A stretch of DNA of 41,578 nucleotides from Opitutia bacterium (GTDB taxonomy: Bacteria > Verrucomicrobiota > Verrucomicrobiia > Opitutales > UBA953). The stretch lies in the NCBI GenBank assembly GCA_947455415.1, contig CANGNX010000003.1, positions 1-41,578 of the forward strand, written 5' to 3'. Below, piece after piece: positions 20,346-30,924 of the stretch (position 1 is the stretch's first letter; the number at the start of each line of letters is the position of its first letter). The notes under the pieces were generated by a model. It was not told the DNA's origin. It did no database searches and saw only the letters and a program-made list of their open reading frames with translations. The translations under genes were made by a program, and so were the position numbers.

Positions 20346-21715
20346 GCACCATGACCCTTCGTTTGTATCGCTTGCTTAATTGCTTTCCACTGAGCCAATC
20401 GCTCTGCCAATTGTGCTTCCGCACCCGCCTGCCCAGGATGAAAAAGTGAAAGGGGCTTAGACAAATAATCCTGCCCACTAATGGCCTCAGGGTATTCATG
20501 GCTATAACGATAGCCCTCCCCTTGACCCAATCGCTTGGCTGCTAAGGTATGCGAGTCCTTAAGATGCAGAGGCACCTCCTGCCGAGGTGATGATTGCACT
20601 GCCGCCTTAGCCGCCGCAATCGCAGTGGTCACACTATTACTTTTAGGTGCCAATGTGAGAAACAACGTCGCGTGCGCCAAGTGATACTCACACTCGGGCA
20701 AACCAACAAACTCGCAGGCTTGGAAAGCAGCCACTGCCACCCCGAGGGCACGTGAATCGGCCAGCCCAACGTCCTCCGAGGCTAAAATCACTAACCGACG
20801 GGCGATGAATCGTGGCTCCTCGCCACCTTCCAACATCAATGCCAGCCAATACAAGGCCGCATCAGGATCGCCACCGCGCACCGACTTAATAAAAGCAGAG
20901 GCCGCGTCATAATGATCGTCGCCTCCATCATCGTAACGAATTCGACGTTCCTTGGTGAAAACTTTCACCGCCTCTTCCGTGACCGTACCTAATACCGGTG
21001 CCGACAACACGAGGGTTTCTAAATAATTGAGTGCGCGGCGAAGATCACCCGCTGCCAACTCCGCCACTAATTGTATAACACGCGGCTGAACTTTAACTTT
21101 AAGCTGACCCAAGCCGTGTACTGCATCCGACAATGCCTTCTGCAAAAAAACGGTGATTGAAGCCACGTCGAGTGGTTCCAATCGGAAAAGGTGACTGCGA
21201 CTCAGCAAGGCGGGGATAACATAGAGCCCCGGGTTGTGCGTGGTACATCCAATTAAACGCACGACACCTGATTCGACATCGGGTAATAATAAATCCTGCT
21301 GGGCTTTGTTAAAGCGATGAATTTCATCGATAACCAAAAGGGTTTTTTGACTGGGATGCTGTCGCGCGACACTCAAAACCTCACGCAACTCCGCCGTCCC
21401 CGAAAGCACGGCATTCACCCGCACCACCGTCGACTGCGTTTCATGCGCAATCACCTCCGCCAAAGTGGTCTTACCGCAACCGGGTGGTCCGTATAAAATA
21501 ATCGAACCAAAATTATCGGAGCGAATTAAACGCGGTAACAAAGCATCTGGTCCCAATAAAGACTGGTGCCCCACCACCTCACTCAAACGACTCGGCCGCA
21601 TCCGCGCCGCCAACGGCTTGCGACTCGCGGGCACGGCCTCACCCGCCGTCGCCTGGTCCGGACCAGGCAAACCATCACTCGAATGGGCACGGGCGTTACT
21701 CACTTTTAAATTCAA
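20342..21715 (-). CDS. rarA: Replication-associated recombination protein A (AAA+ ATPase)
   Basis: [66 protein letters not shown]. Confidence 0.95.
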   Translation of the reverse strand: MNLKVSNARAHSSDGLPGPDQATAGEAVPASRKPLAARMRPSRLSEVVGHQSLLGPDALLPRLIRSDNFGSIILYGPPGCGKTTLAEVIAHETQSTVVRVNAVLSGTAELREVLSVARQHPSQKTLLVIDEIHRFNKAQQDLLLPDVESGVVRLIGCTTHNPGLYVIPALLSRSHLFRLEPLDVASITVFLQKALSDAVHGLGQLKVKVQPRVIQLVAELAAGDLRRALNYLETLVLSAPVLGTVTEEAVKVFTKERRIRYDDGGDDHYDAASAFIKSVRGGDPDAALYWLALMLEGGEEPRFIARRLVILASEDVGLADSRALGVAVAAFQACEFVGLPECEYHLAHATLFLTLAPKSNSVTTAIAAAKAAVQSSPRQEVPLHLKDSHTLAAKRLGQGEGYRYSHEYPEAISGQDYLSKPLSLFHPGQAGAEAQLAERLAQWKAIKQAIQTKGHGA

Positions 21716-22304
21716 TCACAGGACACGTATGCACCGCATTCTTTTCAAAATAGCGTTGGTGATACTCTTCGGCTTTCCAAAAAGTTGCCGCTGGTACAAG
21801 TTGTGTCGCCAAGGGACTTTTGAATTTCTTTGCACTGGTGAGTTGTTGCATCACCGCCTCTGCGACTTGTTTCTGTGCTTCCGAATGCCAGAAAATAACC
21901 GAACGATACTGGGTACCGTAATCGGGACCCTGCCGATTCACTTGGGTGGGGTCGTGTAATTTAAAAAAATATTGAACCAATTGGCGGTAACTAACTTTAG
22001 TGGAATCAAAGGTGACTTGCACAACCTCAGCATGGTAAGTGTCGCCCTCACAGACCTGACGATAGGTGGGATTCGCCGTCTTACCGCCCTCATAACCACT
22101 GTAAGCTTCAATCACACCCGGAACGCTCCGAAAATTATGCTCCACCCCCCAAAAACAACCCGCCCCAAAAGTCGCGACTTCAATCTTAGGTTCCGCATTC
22201 ATGGTTGTAAACTTAGGGGCAATTTCGGGATTAGCCAATAAAACCAGCGAGGAAATAAATCCGGCAAGTAATCCACCGACGGTCCACTGGAATGCCTTCC
22301 GCAT
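21696..22304 (-). CDS. msrA: Peptide-methionine (S)-S-oxide reductase with N-terminal membrane/signal segment
   Basis: ATFGAGCFWGVEHNFRSVPGV, YSGYEGGKTANPTYRQVCEGDTYHAEVVQV, QGPDYGTQYRS. Confidence 0.95.
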   Translation of the reverse strand: MRKAFQWTVGGLLAGFISSLVLLANPEIAPKFTTMNAEPKIEVATFGAGCFWGVEHNFRSVPGVIEAYSGYEGGKTANPTYRQVCEGDTYHAEVVQVTFDSTKVSYRQLVQYFFKLHDPTQVNRQGPDYGTQYRSVIFWHSEAQKQVAEAVMQQLTSAKKFKSPLATQLVPAATFWKAEEYHQRYFEKNAVHTCPVIEFKSE

Positions 22305-22351
22305 ACCTTTTAAATATAAAGAAATGTCCGGAGTGGCAAGGGCTACCTCAG

Positions 22352-25033
22352 TTAGGACACCACGGTGCGCAAAGCGAACATTAATTCCTCAGCCGTATGC
22401 GGCGGAATAGTTCGACCGCGCTCTGGGGTGAGGTAAAAGGTATCCAAGGCAAAACCTTGCTCCGTTGAGATATTGGCAAACGTAATGGCGTAACCCGCCT
22501 CTTGAATCGCACGCCCCAATCTGAACAGCAGACCGAGTCGATCATTACATTGGATTTCAACCACCGTGCGGTGAAGCGTTTCGTCAAAATAGACTTCAAC
22601 CTCAGCTGCCAATGGCACATACGCCTTCCGACGAGGCGCCGTCTCCAATACCCTTTGTTCTTCGGCCGCAACTTGTTCAATTAAGTCGCCGCCCTCCACC
22701 AAGGCATTCACCACGGCGGCGGTAAATTTTTCTTTCGCTGCGGCTTCTTGTGAGACGGGCAAGACCACCTTAAAAAAGTCAATCGCCACATCATCGTCGC
22801 GCGAGAACGCCCGACATGAAACAATGTTGATACCCGCCACAGCAAAGGCACCAGCCATCCGACTAAATAGGCCCGCTCGATCCCACGTCACCACAGTCAC
22901 CAACGATTCAGAAGAACCGACATCATCCACCCACTCGATAATCGGCTTCAAAGACTGCTCTACATCTTCCAGTGCCACACTCGAAATTAAGCGATGAATT
23001 AAGGTGATATGATTACCAATATACTCGCGGTGGACGTGGCGGAAATACCCCGAAGGAATTTTCGTAAAATGCGCCTCAATCTCATCCAGTGGCACGCTGC
23101 CATTTAAATCATTCACCACAAACTGCTGAATTTCTTTAATCTTTTCGTGCTCCGAGGCCTCTTCACTGCCGGCCATCTTTGCCAAGGTGCGGTGATACAA
23201 GGTCGTGTGCTGGCCGTCTTTAAAGTTCGTCCATAAATCAGGCGAGGTGGCACGTGCATCGCAACGCGTGTGCACATACAAACTCCGTAAAGACTGCTCA
23301 TCCCCAATCAGTGCAGCAAATCGCTCCACATTCTTGGGATCATCAATGTCATGACGCTGCCAATAAAAGCCCATGATCAGGTGATTGCGTATAACCGTCG
23401 CCGCAATGGCACGCTCCCGAGCATCAAAGTCTAGACGTTGCAAAACCGCATCTGCAATCGGCACCCCACGTTCCGCGTGCCCCGCGATACCACCCGACTT
23501 TGCAATATCATGTAAGAAAAGTATCGCGTAGAGAAAGGAGGGAGACTCACAACCCAACACTTCTTCGCGGTAGCGACGCTCAGTTTCAGTGGCGCCTGCA
23601 TAGATTTCATCCAGCTCCAACAAACAACGCAACGAATGCACGTCCGCCGTCCAACGGTGATAAAATTCGAACTGCACCAGGCAATGTAGACCCGCAAACT
23701 CTGGGACGAGTCGATAGAGTAAACCGTGTTCACGTAAGGCATGAATCGCCGGGAATACTCGACCCGCCTCCGTTAACATTGCCTTCAGTGCACTACATGA
23801 TTCAGGTGAAAATGCCTGTTCGATGGTAAGTAAATGGGCACGCTCTCGAACCAAGAGAGACAAGGCACGCTCTGGTCGTGCATCATGCAATTGGCACAAA
23901 CGAAAGAGTCGCACCAATCGGCCCGGGTCCTCCTCAAAAATCAACCGGTGCTGCGCTGCCACCGTCCCACCTTGCATGATGGAAAACCCATCGACCAAAA
24001 TGGGTTTACCCCACCCCTTCGGCTCCGGTTCATTGAGCACCGCACCTTCGACTAATTCAACGCATCGACGTACATGGTCAGCCGCATCAAAGTACTCACG
24101 CATCAAGGCCCCAATCCGATCCTTAATGTCGCCAGGATAACCCAGAGCTTCCGCCACCGTACCCTGACGCTCAAGCGAGAGATGCTCCGTAGGTCGCGTG
24201 ACCTGAAAATGCAGTTCACAACGTAACCTTAATAAACAATTTCGGGCAGCTTCAAATTTTGTAAAATCAGCGGCAGGCAACAAACCAGCTGCCGCTAGAT
24301 TAGACGAACCAGCCACGCCACGCACCAGGCGCGCCAGCCAAATACACCCCTGCACATCACGCAATGCCCCCACGCCATTTTTTAAATCGGGCTCTTGAAG
24401 GTACGCACTTCCACCCGCCTTCTCGCGTCGCTTACGTTGGGACTCGACCAAGGACTTAGCCAGGGGTTGCCAGGACTTCCCACTAATGAGTTTTGTTAAT
24501 TTCTCATTGAGTTGGTTGTATGGCTCCGTCGCCCCACAGATTAAGCGGTTCTCCAGTAGTGCGACCTGCAGGTGTAAATCATCCTGCGCATGACTCGCCG
24601 TCTCACTGACCGTACGCACGGACTGACCGACTTTTAAGCCCGCATCCCACAGGGGATATAAAATAGTCTCAACGGCTTTCTTTGTGTTACCGTTATGCGA
24701 AGGAATAATAACCAACAAATCAATGTCGCTGAGTGGACAAAGCTCGGATCGTCCGTAACCACCCGTGGCAATGAGTGTAAAATTCTCTGCCGTCTTACCC
24801 GCCCGAAAATGCAGAGCGGTGATCACAATATCCATCGCATCCGAACGCAGTCGGGCCACCTCTACCCCAGGCAGACCGCCCCGGTGAGCCGCTAATTGAA
24901 CTTCACGCGATTCCGCTAAGAACGCTTTAATCCTTGGAACAATCTCCCCCTCCGCTGCCGCCACACCCGCCAGCCCGTGCTGGAGTGCCAGCCGACGAAG
25001 TTGAGCCGATGTGGTTTCGAATTCCAGGGACAT
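22352..25033 (-). CDS. glnD: [Protein-PII] uridylyltransferase/uridylyl-removing enzyme
   Basis: ATGGYGRSELCPLSDIDLLVI nucleotidyltransferase motif, LFLHDIAK HD motif, two C-terminal ACT domains. Confidence 0.95.
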   Translation of the reverse strand: MSLEFETTSAQLRRLALQHGLAGVAAAEGEIVPRIKAFLAESREVQLAAHRGGLPGVEVARLRSDAMDIVITALHFRAGKTAENFTLIATGGYGRSELCPLSDIDLLVIIPSHNGNTKKAVETILYPLWDAGLKVGQSVRTVSETASHAQDDLHLQVALLENRLICGATEPYNQLNEKLTKLISGKSWQPLAKSLVESQRKRREKAGGSAYLQEPDLKNGVGALRDVQGCIWLARLVRGVAGSSNLAAAGLLPAADFTKFEAARNCLLRLRCELHFQVTRPTEHLSLERQGTVAEALGYPGDIKDRIGALMREYFDAADHVRRCVELVEGAVLNEPEPKGWGKPILVDGFSIMQGGTVAAQHRLIFEEDPGRLVRLFRLCQLHDARPERALSLLVRERAHLLTIEQAFSPESCSALKAMLTEAGRVFPAIHALREHGLLYRLVPEFAGLHCLVQFEFYHRWTADVHSLRCLLELDEIYAGATETERRYREEVLGCESPSFLYAILFLHDIAKSGGIAGHAERGVPIADAVLQRLDFDARERAIAATVIRNHLIMGFYWQRHDIDDPKNVERFAALIGDEQSLRSLYVHTRCDARATSPDLWTNFKDGQHTTLYHRTLAKMAGSEEASEHEKIKEIQQFVVNDLNGSVPLDEIEAHFTKIPSGYFRHVHREYIGNHITLIHRLISSVALEDVEQSLKPIIEWVDDVGSSESLVTVVTWDRAGLFSRMAGAFAVAGINIVSCRAFSRDDDVAIDFFKVVLPVSQEAAAKEKFTAAVVNALVEGGDLIEQVAAEEQRVLETAPRRKAYVPLAAEVEVYFDETLHRTVVEIQCNDRLGLLFRLGRAIQEAGYAITFANISTEQGFALDTFYLTPERGRTIPPHTAEELMFALRTVVS

Positions 25034-25109
25034 CTAAAAGGGCAATGTACATTAATAGGTCGTGCATCAAGGTCATTGCAATTTCATACCGCTCGCACTA
25101 CCCATCGGC

Positions 25110-25766
25110 ATGCAAGAATGGCTCATGCACTTCTGGAACCACCTCCACTCCCCTGGCGGATTAAAGGACATGATTGAAACCGGTGGCCTTATTTTACTGT
25201 TTTTAATTATCTTCAGCGAAACGGGACTCCTCGTTGGTTTTTTTCTACCTGGAGACTCCCTGCTAGTTACCGCTGGCGTTCTTACCATTCAAAACGGAGA
25301 CCGCCCCGCCCTCTTCAACCCATGGTTCCTCACGGTGCTACTGATTGTAGCTGCCATCCTCGGCAATCAACTGGGCTGGTGGCTTGGCAATAAATACGGC
25401 CACCGTGTCGCCGCCCAACCCGACTCTTGGCTTATTAAAAAGAAACACCTACACGCCGCCCACACCTACTTTAATGAGAACGGAGCGTCTTCCCTCATCC
25501 TCGCGCGCTTCATCCCCATTCTTCGCACTTTCGTACCCTTCGCTGCCGGCATGGGAGAGATGAGATTCGGTCACTTTCTAAAATATAATATTATCGGGGC
25601 GATCCTCTGGATTGGCTCCCTCATTTGGATTGGACATTTCATTGGGGGCACGGCCCTCGCCGATCAATTACACAAGGTTATCCTAATTGTTGTCGTTGTT
25701 TCCTTCCTGCCACTGATCTGGAAAATCGGGAAGGGTTTCTTACCGAAGCTTAACCGGAACCCATAA
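25110..25766 (+). CDS. DedA/SNARE-associated (VTT) family membrane protein
   Basis: FSETGLLVGFFLPGDSLLVTAGVL, ARFIPILRTFVPFAAGMGEM. ORF extends to 25062; ATG at 25110 chosen. Confidence 0.92.
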   Translation: MQEWLMHFWNHLHSPGGLKDMIETGGLILLFLIIFSETGLLVGFFLPGDSLLVTAGVLTIQNGDRPALFNPWFLTVLLIVAAILGNQLGWWLGNKYGHRVAAQPDSWLIKKKHLHAAHTYFNENGASSLILARFIPILRTFVPFAAGMGEMRFGHFLKYNIIGAILWIGSLIWIGHFIGGTALADQLHKVILIVVVVSFLPLIWKIGKGFLPKLNRNP

Positions 25767-27467
25767 CTTAAAGGTCGTCCCGTTTGAACCAGTGGATTCG
25801 ACTACAATGTCTCCACGGTGGTCGCGTAAGATTCGTTTCACAATCGCAAGTCCTAAGCCAGTGCCGTCCTCTCGGCTGGTAAAGAAGGATTCAAAAATCT
25901 TATTCTGAATCTCTTTGGGGATACCCGTGCCTGTATCTTGGACTCGAATCCCAATCACTTCTCCAGAGGCACCATGCTCTCGGGCAACTTTCAGGTTTAA
26001 GCTTCCGCCATTAGGCATGGCCTGAACGGCGTTTAAAATAAGGTTAAGGAATACTTGTTGAATCTGACCAGGATTGCCTTCGACCAAGGGTAAATTAGAC
26101 TCAATCTCAGCGTCTGCCACGACGCCGGCTTGTTGGAACTTTAAACGAATTAACATCAAGGCGGTCTGCACTGCCTCACCGAGATTGATTGACTTAAACG
26201 CCCCCGACTGCGCCTTACTCATACCCAAGACACGCGAGACGACGCCTTCCATGTGAATGATTTTTTCGCGCATCACCTCGATGTCTTCATTGCGGGGATC
26301 ATCAGGCTTAAAACCTTGCGACATGGTATCCGACAAGAGTTTCATCACGGTGAGTGGATTACGAATTTCATGCGCCACTTCCGCCGAAAGCAAACCAAGT
26401 GCGGTCAAACGTTCACTGCGTCGCAAACCTTCCTCAACCGTAAAGACCTTCGCATACAACCGCGCATTTTGAATCGAAGAGGCACCGAAGGAAGCTAAGG
26501 CCGTGATCAAATGCTTATCGTCATCCGAGAAACGATACGCGCCCATCGAAACGCAGACCAGGACACCGAAAGTCTCATCCTCATATCGCACTGGCACCGC
26601 CAACAACGAAGAGGCCGCCACTGGGTTGATAAGCTTCTTAAAAAGTTTGGCTTCAGTTTTCCCCGCCACCGGAACCACAACCGCCTTCTGTCGTACAATT
26701 GCCGTCCCAAGCGAAGTCTCCACTTGGGCTAGCGCTTGTACGAATTCCGTACCCGCACAGTCGCCCGAAATAATCTTTAGCACCAGCGTTGCGTCCTTGC
26801 ATTTATAATAGGCCACCGCCCTTGCCCCTAAAAGCGCTCGGGTGTGGCGGGACAAATCTGCTGTAATGCCTGGTTCATCGCGCTCACGTGCTAAGCCTTG
26901 AGCCGCACCCACCAGCGCTTCCAACTGAGCTGCCTTAGTACGAAGCTGACGCAACAACCAGATACGACCGACCGCCTTCGAAGCCTCGTTGGTAAGTAAA
27001 GAGAGGAAGGCGACATCGGCCTCAGTGAAAGCGGCGACGCGATCCGAATCACAATTCACCACGCCGATGACATTACCCATCAACTCCATGGGCACGGCCA
27101 GTTCAGAGCGCACACCTTTTCGAATTTCTACGTAGCGCGCATCTTTAGAGACATCAGGAACCAACAGCGGCTTCGAATTCAGCGCTACCCAACCCGTGAT
27201 GCCCTGACCTTGCGATAAAGTTTGGTCCTGAATGTCAGGACCGAGTCCATTGGAGACTTCAATCCTAAGATTACCCGTACTGGGTTCAAGCAAAGCAATC
27301 GAGGCACTGGAAGCCCCGAGGGTCCGCACCACTTCCGATAAAATAAAATTCAATGCCTCACGCGGATCTTCAGTGGCATTCACAAACGCACCCACGCGGT
27401 AAAGACAATCCAGCACTCGAGCATCGCTCGGTCGGTCTTGCTCTCGTGGGGTCAGTGGCATGCGCAA
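25740..27467 (-). CDS. Sensor histidine kinase (GAF-GAF-HisKA-HATPase_c)
   Basis: Two GAF-like regions, H-box LSAEVAHEIRNPLTVMK, N-box QVFLNLILNAVQAMPNGG, G-boxes DTGTGIP and GTGLGLAIVKRI. Confidence 0.93.
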   Translation of the reverse strand: MRMPLTPREQDRPSDARVLDCLYRVGAFVNATEDPREALNFILSEVVRTLGASSASIALLEPSTGNLRIEVSNGLGPDIQDQTLSQGQGITGWVALNSKPLLVPDVSKDARYVEIRKGVRSELAVPMELMGNVIGVVNCDSDRVAAFTEADVAFLSLLTNEASKAVGRIWLLRQLRTKAAQLEALVGAAQGLARERDEPGITADLSRHTRALLGARAVAYYKCKDATLVLKIISGDCAGTEFVQALAQVETSLGTAIVRQKAVVVPVAGKTEAKLFKKLINPVAASSLLAVPVRYEDETFGVLVCVSMGAYRFSDDDKHLITALASFGASSIQNARLYAKVFTVEEGLRRSERLTALGLLSAEVAHEIRNPLTVMKLLSDTMSQGFKPDDPRNEDIEVMREKIIHMEGVVSRVLGMSKAQSGAFKSINLGEAVQTALMLIRLKFQQAGVVADAEIESNLPLVEGNPGQIQQVFLNLILNAVQAMPNGGSLNLKVAREHGASGEVIGIRVQDTGTGIPKEIQNKIFESFFTSREDGTGLGLAIVKRILRDHRGDIVVESTGSNGTTFKLWVPVKLR

Positions 27468-27470
27468 CGC

Positions 27471-28277
27471 TTAGAGCGAATGATCCATATCCAACGCCGG
27501 TGCATCGACATTCGTGCTACCAATAACCACCGCTGGCACACCCGCCACACTCGTATGCGGGGGTACATCCTTTAGCACCACGGAGCCTGCTCCGATTTTG
27601 GCACCTTCGCCGACGGTAATATTGCCTAAAATTTTAGCACCCGCACCGACTAACACACCGGAGCGAATCTTAGGGTGACGATCGCCTCTTACTTTACCAG
27701 TGCCACCTAAAGTCACTTCATGAAGGAAAGAGACATTATCTCCTACCACCGCTGTTTCACCCGCCACAAAACCTGTGGCGTGATCCAATAAAATTCCCAC
27801 GCCAAATCGGGCGGCCGGGTGGATATCCACCGCTAAGTGCTCCGACATTAAAGATTGGAGGTGAGTGGCTAAATCTTTTCGGCCGGCCTTCCAGAGAACA
27901 TGTGCCAGTCGGTGCAACGAAATCGCATGAAAACCCTTGAACCATAAAAATGGCACTAAGGCATGCTCCGTTGCAGGATCGCGCTCCAAGGTGGCACGAA
28001 TATCAAAACGCATCTGTGCCAAAACTTCCGCATCCAACTGCACTGCTTCCGCGAGCGCCGTCTTCAGCGATTCCACGTCATTCCCAGTCGGGGCAATGCG
28101 CTCCGCCAAACGATGCACGATGCCGTCCGCAAATGACTTACGGTCGAGCACGTAACGCTTTAACATAGGGACTAAAGCCGACTCAGCCTGGCCCACTTGC
28201 GCAGCACGACGACGCAACTCCTCCCAGAGGGAAGCTTCAGTAGCGCATACTACGGCAATGGTTCGGGCGTCAGCCAT
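27471..28277 (-). CDS. cysE: Serine O-acetyltransferase
   Basis: DIHPAARFGVGILLDHATGFVAGETAVVGDNVSFLHEVTLGGTGK...GDRHPKIRSGVLVGAGAKILGNI. Confidence 0.95.
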   Translation of the reverse strand: MADARTIAVVCATEASLWEELRRRAAQVGQAESALVPMLKRYVLDRKSFADGIVHRLAERIAPTGNDVESLKTALAEAVQLDAEVLAQMRFDIRATLERDPATEHALVPFLWFKGFHAISLHRLAHVLWKAGRKDLATHLQSLMSEHLAVDIHPAARFGVGILLDHATGFVAGETAVVGDNVSFLHEVTLGGTGKVRGDRHPKIRSGVLVGAGAKILGNITVGEGAKIGAGSVVLKDVPPHTSVAGVPAVVIGSTNVDAPALDMDHSL

Positions 28278-28400
28278 ACCCCATATGTCCCCTTTTTATG
28301 TAATTTGGCAACCCACATGTCATAGAAAGATTGAGCCACACGCCAAGGGAGACTTGAAACGATAATGATTTTATAGGGTTATTATGAGTAACGTTACCCT

Positions 28401-28973
28401 ATGAAAAAGCTCCTCCTTCTTGTTTCGTTGCTTTGGTTGTCGCAGGCAAATGCCGCACCTGAAATCGGTCAAACGCCGCCCCCGTTCACCGCTCAGACGG
28501 CGGATGGAAAAACCGTGAAGTTATCTGACTTCGCGGGCAAAGTTGTCGTGCTCGAATGGTACAATCCAGAATGCCCCTTCTCCCGTAAGTTCTACAGCAC
28601 CGGAAAAATGCCTGAGTTCCAAAAACAGGCCATTGCACAAGGTGCGATCTGGCTCTCAATCAACAGCGGTGGAAAAATTTCAGATTTAAAATCCAGCGCC
28701 GCCGCGGACCACAATGCAGCGACCGCTGTCGTCGATGATGCCGATGGAAAAATCGGTAAAGCCTACGGAGCCAAAACCACTCCTCATTGCTTCGTCATCA
28801 GTAAAGATGGAAAATTAATTTATAAAGGTGCCATCGACAGTGTGCCGTCACCCAAGCCCTCTGATATCAGCGGCGCCACCAATTATGTGATGGCGGCCGT
28901 AACGGCTTCCCTCGCTGGCAAAATGCCCGCCCAAACTAATACCAAGCCTTACGGCTGTGGCGTTAAATACTAA
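28401..28973 (+). CDS. Secreted redoxin/thioredoxin-like (AhpC/TSA-type) protein
   Basis: Signal peptide MKKLLLLVSLLWLSQANA; VVVLEWYNPECPFSRKFY; TTPHCFVISKDGKLIYKGAID. Confidence 0.9.
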   Translation: MKKLLLLVSLLWLSQANAAPEIGQTPPPFTAQTADGKTVKLSDFAGKVVVLEWYNPECPFSRKFYSTGKMPEFQKQAIAQGAIWLSINSGGKISDLKSSAAADHNAATAVVDDADGKIGKAYGAKTTPHCFVISKDGKLIYKGAIDSVPSPKPSDISGATNYVMAAVTASLAGKMPAQTNTKPYGCGVKY

Positions 28974-28976
28974 GCC

Positions 28977-30863
28977 TCACGCACCGTGTGCACTGGCTGC
29001 TTGTCCACCCGCTGGAGCAGGTGGCACGTAAGCCTTGAGGCGACGTTCAGAGATTTCGGCTGAGATTAAAGCAATAAAGTCACTCAGAGTACGATTGCCT
29101 TCAAAAGTCTTATCGGCGCGGGAGCGAACATTCACCATGCCGGCTTCCTTTTCCTTACTACCCACCACCAACATGTGGGGGACTTTGGTCAATTCAGCCC
29201 GACGGATTTTCGCACCTAATTTATCGGAGGAACCATCCACGGTACAACGGATGCTTAGGGCGGTGAGTTGTGCTGCGATTTCTTCGCAGTGAGCGTTCAT
29301 GTCGTCGTTCAGTGAGATGACGCGTACCTGCTCCGGTGCCAACCAGGTCGGGAAATCACCCGCAAAGTGCTCAATCAAAATTCCCACGAAACGCTCCATC
29401 GAACCAAACGGCGCACGGTGAATCATGACTGGACGGTGGTGCTTATTGTCAGAGCCGATGTAAGAAAGTTCAAATCGCTCCGGCAAATTAAAGTCCACCT
29501 GAACAGTGCCCAATTGCCACTCACGACCAATCACGTCACGCACCACGAAGTCGATCTTCGGACCATAAAAAGCGGCTTCGCCGGCTTCTTCCGTGAAAGC
29601 CACATCCAGGGTCTTTGCCGCAGCCCGACAAGCGGCCTCTGCTTTGTCCCAGTTTTCATTCGATCCAGTGTATTTATTGGAATCAGGATTACGCAGACCC
29701 ACGCGCACGCGATAGTCGTTCAGGCCTAAAGTTTTTAATACGACCTTCACTAATTCGAGACAGCCCTGCACCTCGGCGCCGACTTGATCTTCGGTACAGA
29801 AAAGGTGGCCATCATCCTGGGTGAAACCACGAACGCGGGTCATGCCATTCAGTTCGCCCGATTGCTCCCAGCGATAGACCGTTCCGAACTCAGCTAAGCG
29901 CACTGGTAAATCACGATAGGAGTGGGGCTGTGAAGCAAAGATTCGAATGTGGTGCGGACAGTTCATGGGCTTCAATAAAAAGCCCTGAATCGCCCCACTC
30001 TCGAGACGGTTGGTTAACTCACCACAACCACAACCTTCCTTCGAAAGTAATTCCATGGCCTCACGCTCAACCAGCGGCGGGAACTGTGCATCCTTGTAAT
30101 AGGGAAAGTGACCTGAGGTGCGGTATAAATCCAAATTACCGATGTGCGGTGTGAAGACTTGCTTGTAACCAGTCTGGAAAAGCTGTCCGGCAATGAAGTT
30201 CTGTAATTCTTGGCGAATCACCGCACCATTCGGAGTCCAGAGAATCAACCCCTGCCCTACTTTTTCGTCGATGTGGAAAAGCTTTAACTCCTTACCGAGT
30301 TTACGGTGGTCACGCTTCTTGGCTTCTTCCGCCCGCGAAAGGGACTGCTCCAATTCATCCTTGGTCGCATACGCCGTTCCGTAAATACGTTGGAGCTGTT
30401 TATTTTTTTCGTTACCTCGGTGATACGCACCGGCAATGCTCAGTAATTTAAAGGCTTTAACCTGCGACGAGTAACGCACGTGCGTACCAGCACAGAGATC
30501 CATGAATTCGCCGTTCTTATAAAAGGAAATGGTTTCACCCGCAGGCACATCCGCTAACCGGCCAAGCTTATAAGCGGTTTGTCCACGCTCGCGAATCAAC
30601 TTCTCGGCTTCTTCACGAGAACATTCCACCCGCTCAAACTTCTGATTCTCTTTCGAGATACGCTTCATCTCTTCTTCAATCTTAATGAGGTCATCCGCCG
30701 TGAAGGCATGCGCCAAATCAAAGTCGTAATAGAAGCCATTGTCCGTGGGAGGTCCGATGTCCAATTGCGCCTCAGGGAACAGGCGAAGCACCGCGGCACC
30801 CAAAATGTGGGCAGCGGAGTGACGAATCTCCTCAAGGGGAGTCATTTGCGGACGGGTAGACAT
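28977..30863 (-). CDS. thrS: Threonine--tRNA ligase
   Basis: RHSAAHILGAAVLRLFP, MNCPHHI, RVRGFTQDDGHLFC, RAPFGSMERFVGILIEHFAGDFPTWLAPEQV. Confidence 0.97.
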   Translation of the reverse strand: MSTRPQMTPLEEIRHSAAHILGAAVLRLFPEAQLDIGPPTDNGFYYDFDLAHAFTADDLIKIEEEMKRISKENQKFERVECSREEAEKLIRERGQTAYKLGRLADVPAGETISFYKNGEFMDLCAGTHVRYSSQVKAFKLLSIAGAYHRGNEKNKQLQRIYGTAYATKDELEQSLSRAEEAKKRDHRKLGKELKLFHIDEKVGQGLILWTPNGAVIRQELQNFIAGQLFQTGYKQVFTPHIGNLDLYRTSGHFPYYKDAQFPPLVEREAMELLSKEGCGCGELTNRLESGAIQGFLLKPMNCPHHIRIFASQPHSYRDLPVRLAEFGTVYRWEQSGELNGMTRVRGFTQDDGHLFCTEDQVGAEVQGCLELVKVVLKTLGLNDYRVRVGLRNPDSNKYTGSNENWDKAEAACRAAAKTLDVAFTEEAGEAAFYGPKIDFVVRDVIGREWQLGTVQVDFNLPERFELSYIGSDNKHHRPVMIHRAPFGSMERFVGILIEHFAGDFPTWLAPEQVRVISLNDDMNAHCEEIAAQLTALSIRCTVDGSSDKLGAKIRRAELTKVPHMLVVGSKEKEAGMVNVRSRADKTFEGNRTLSDFIALISAEISERRLKAYVPPAPAGGQAASAHGA

Positions 30864-30924
30864 AACAAAGTATGCCTCACTTGCTAGGGACAGTTAGCCC
30901 TTAGGGCAAGAACGGAGGCTAGAC

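Noticed and set aside
30897-30907. Palindrome GCCCTTAGGGC between cysS and thrS
   Set aside because: Short, one-base centre, common by chance; no supporting context.
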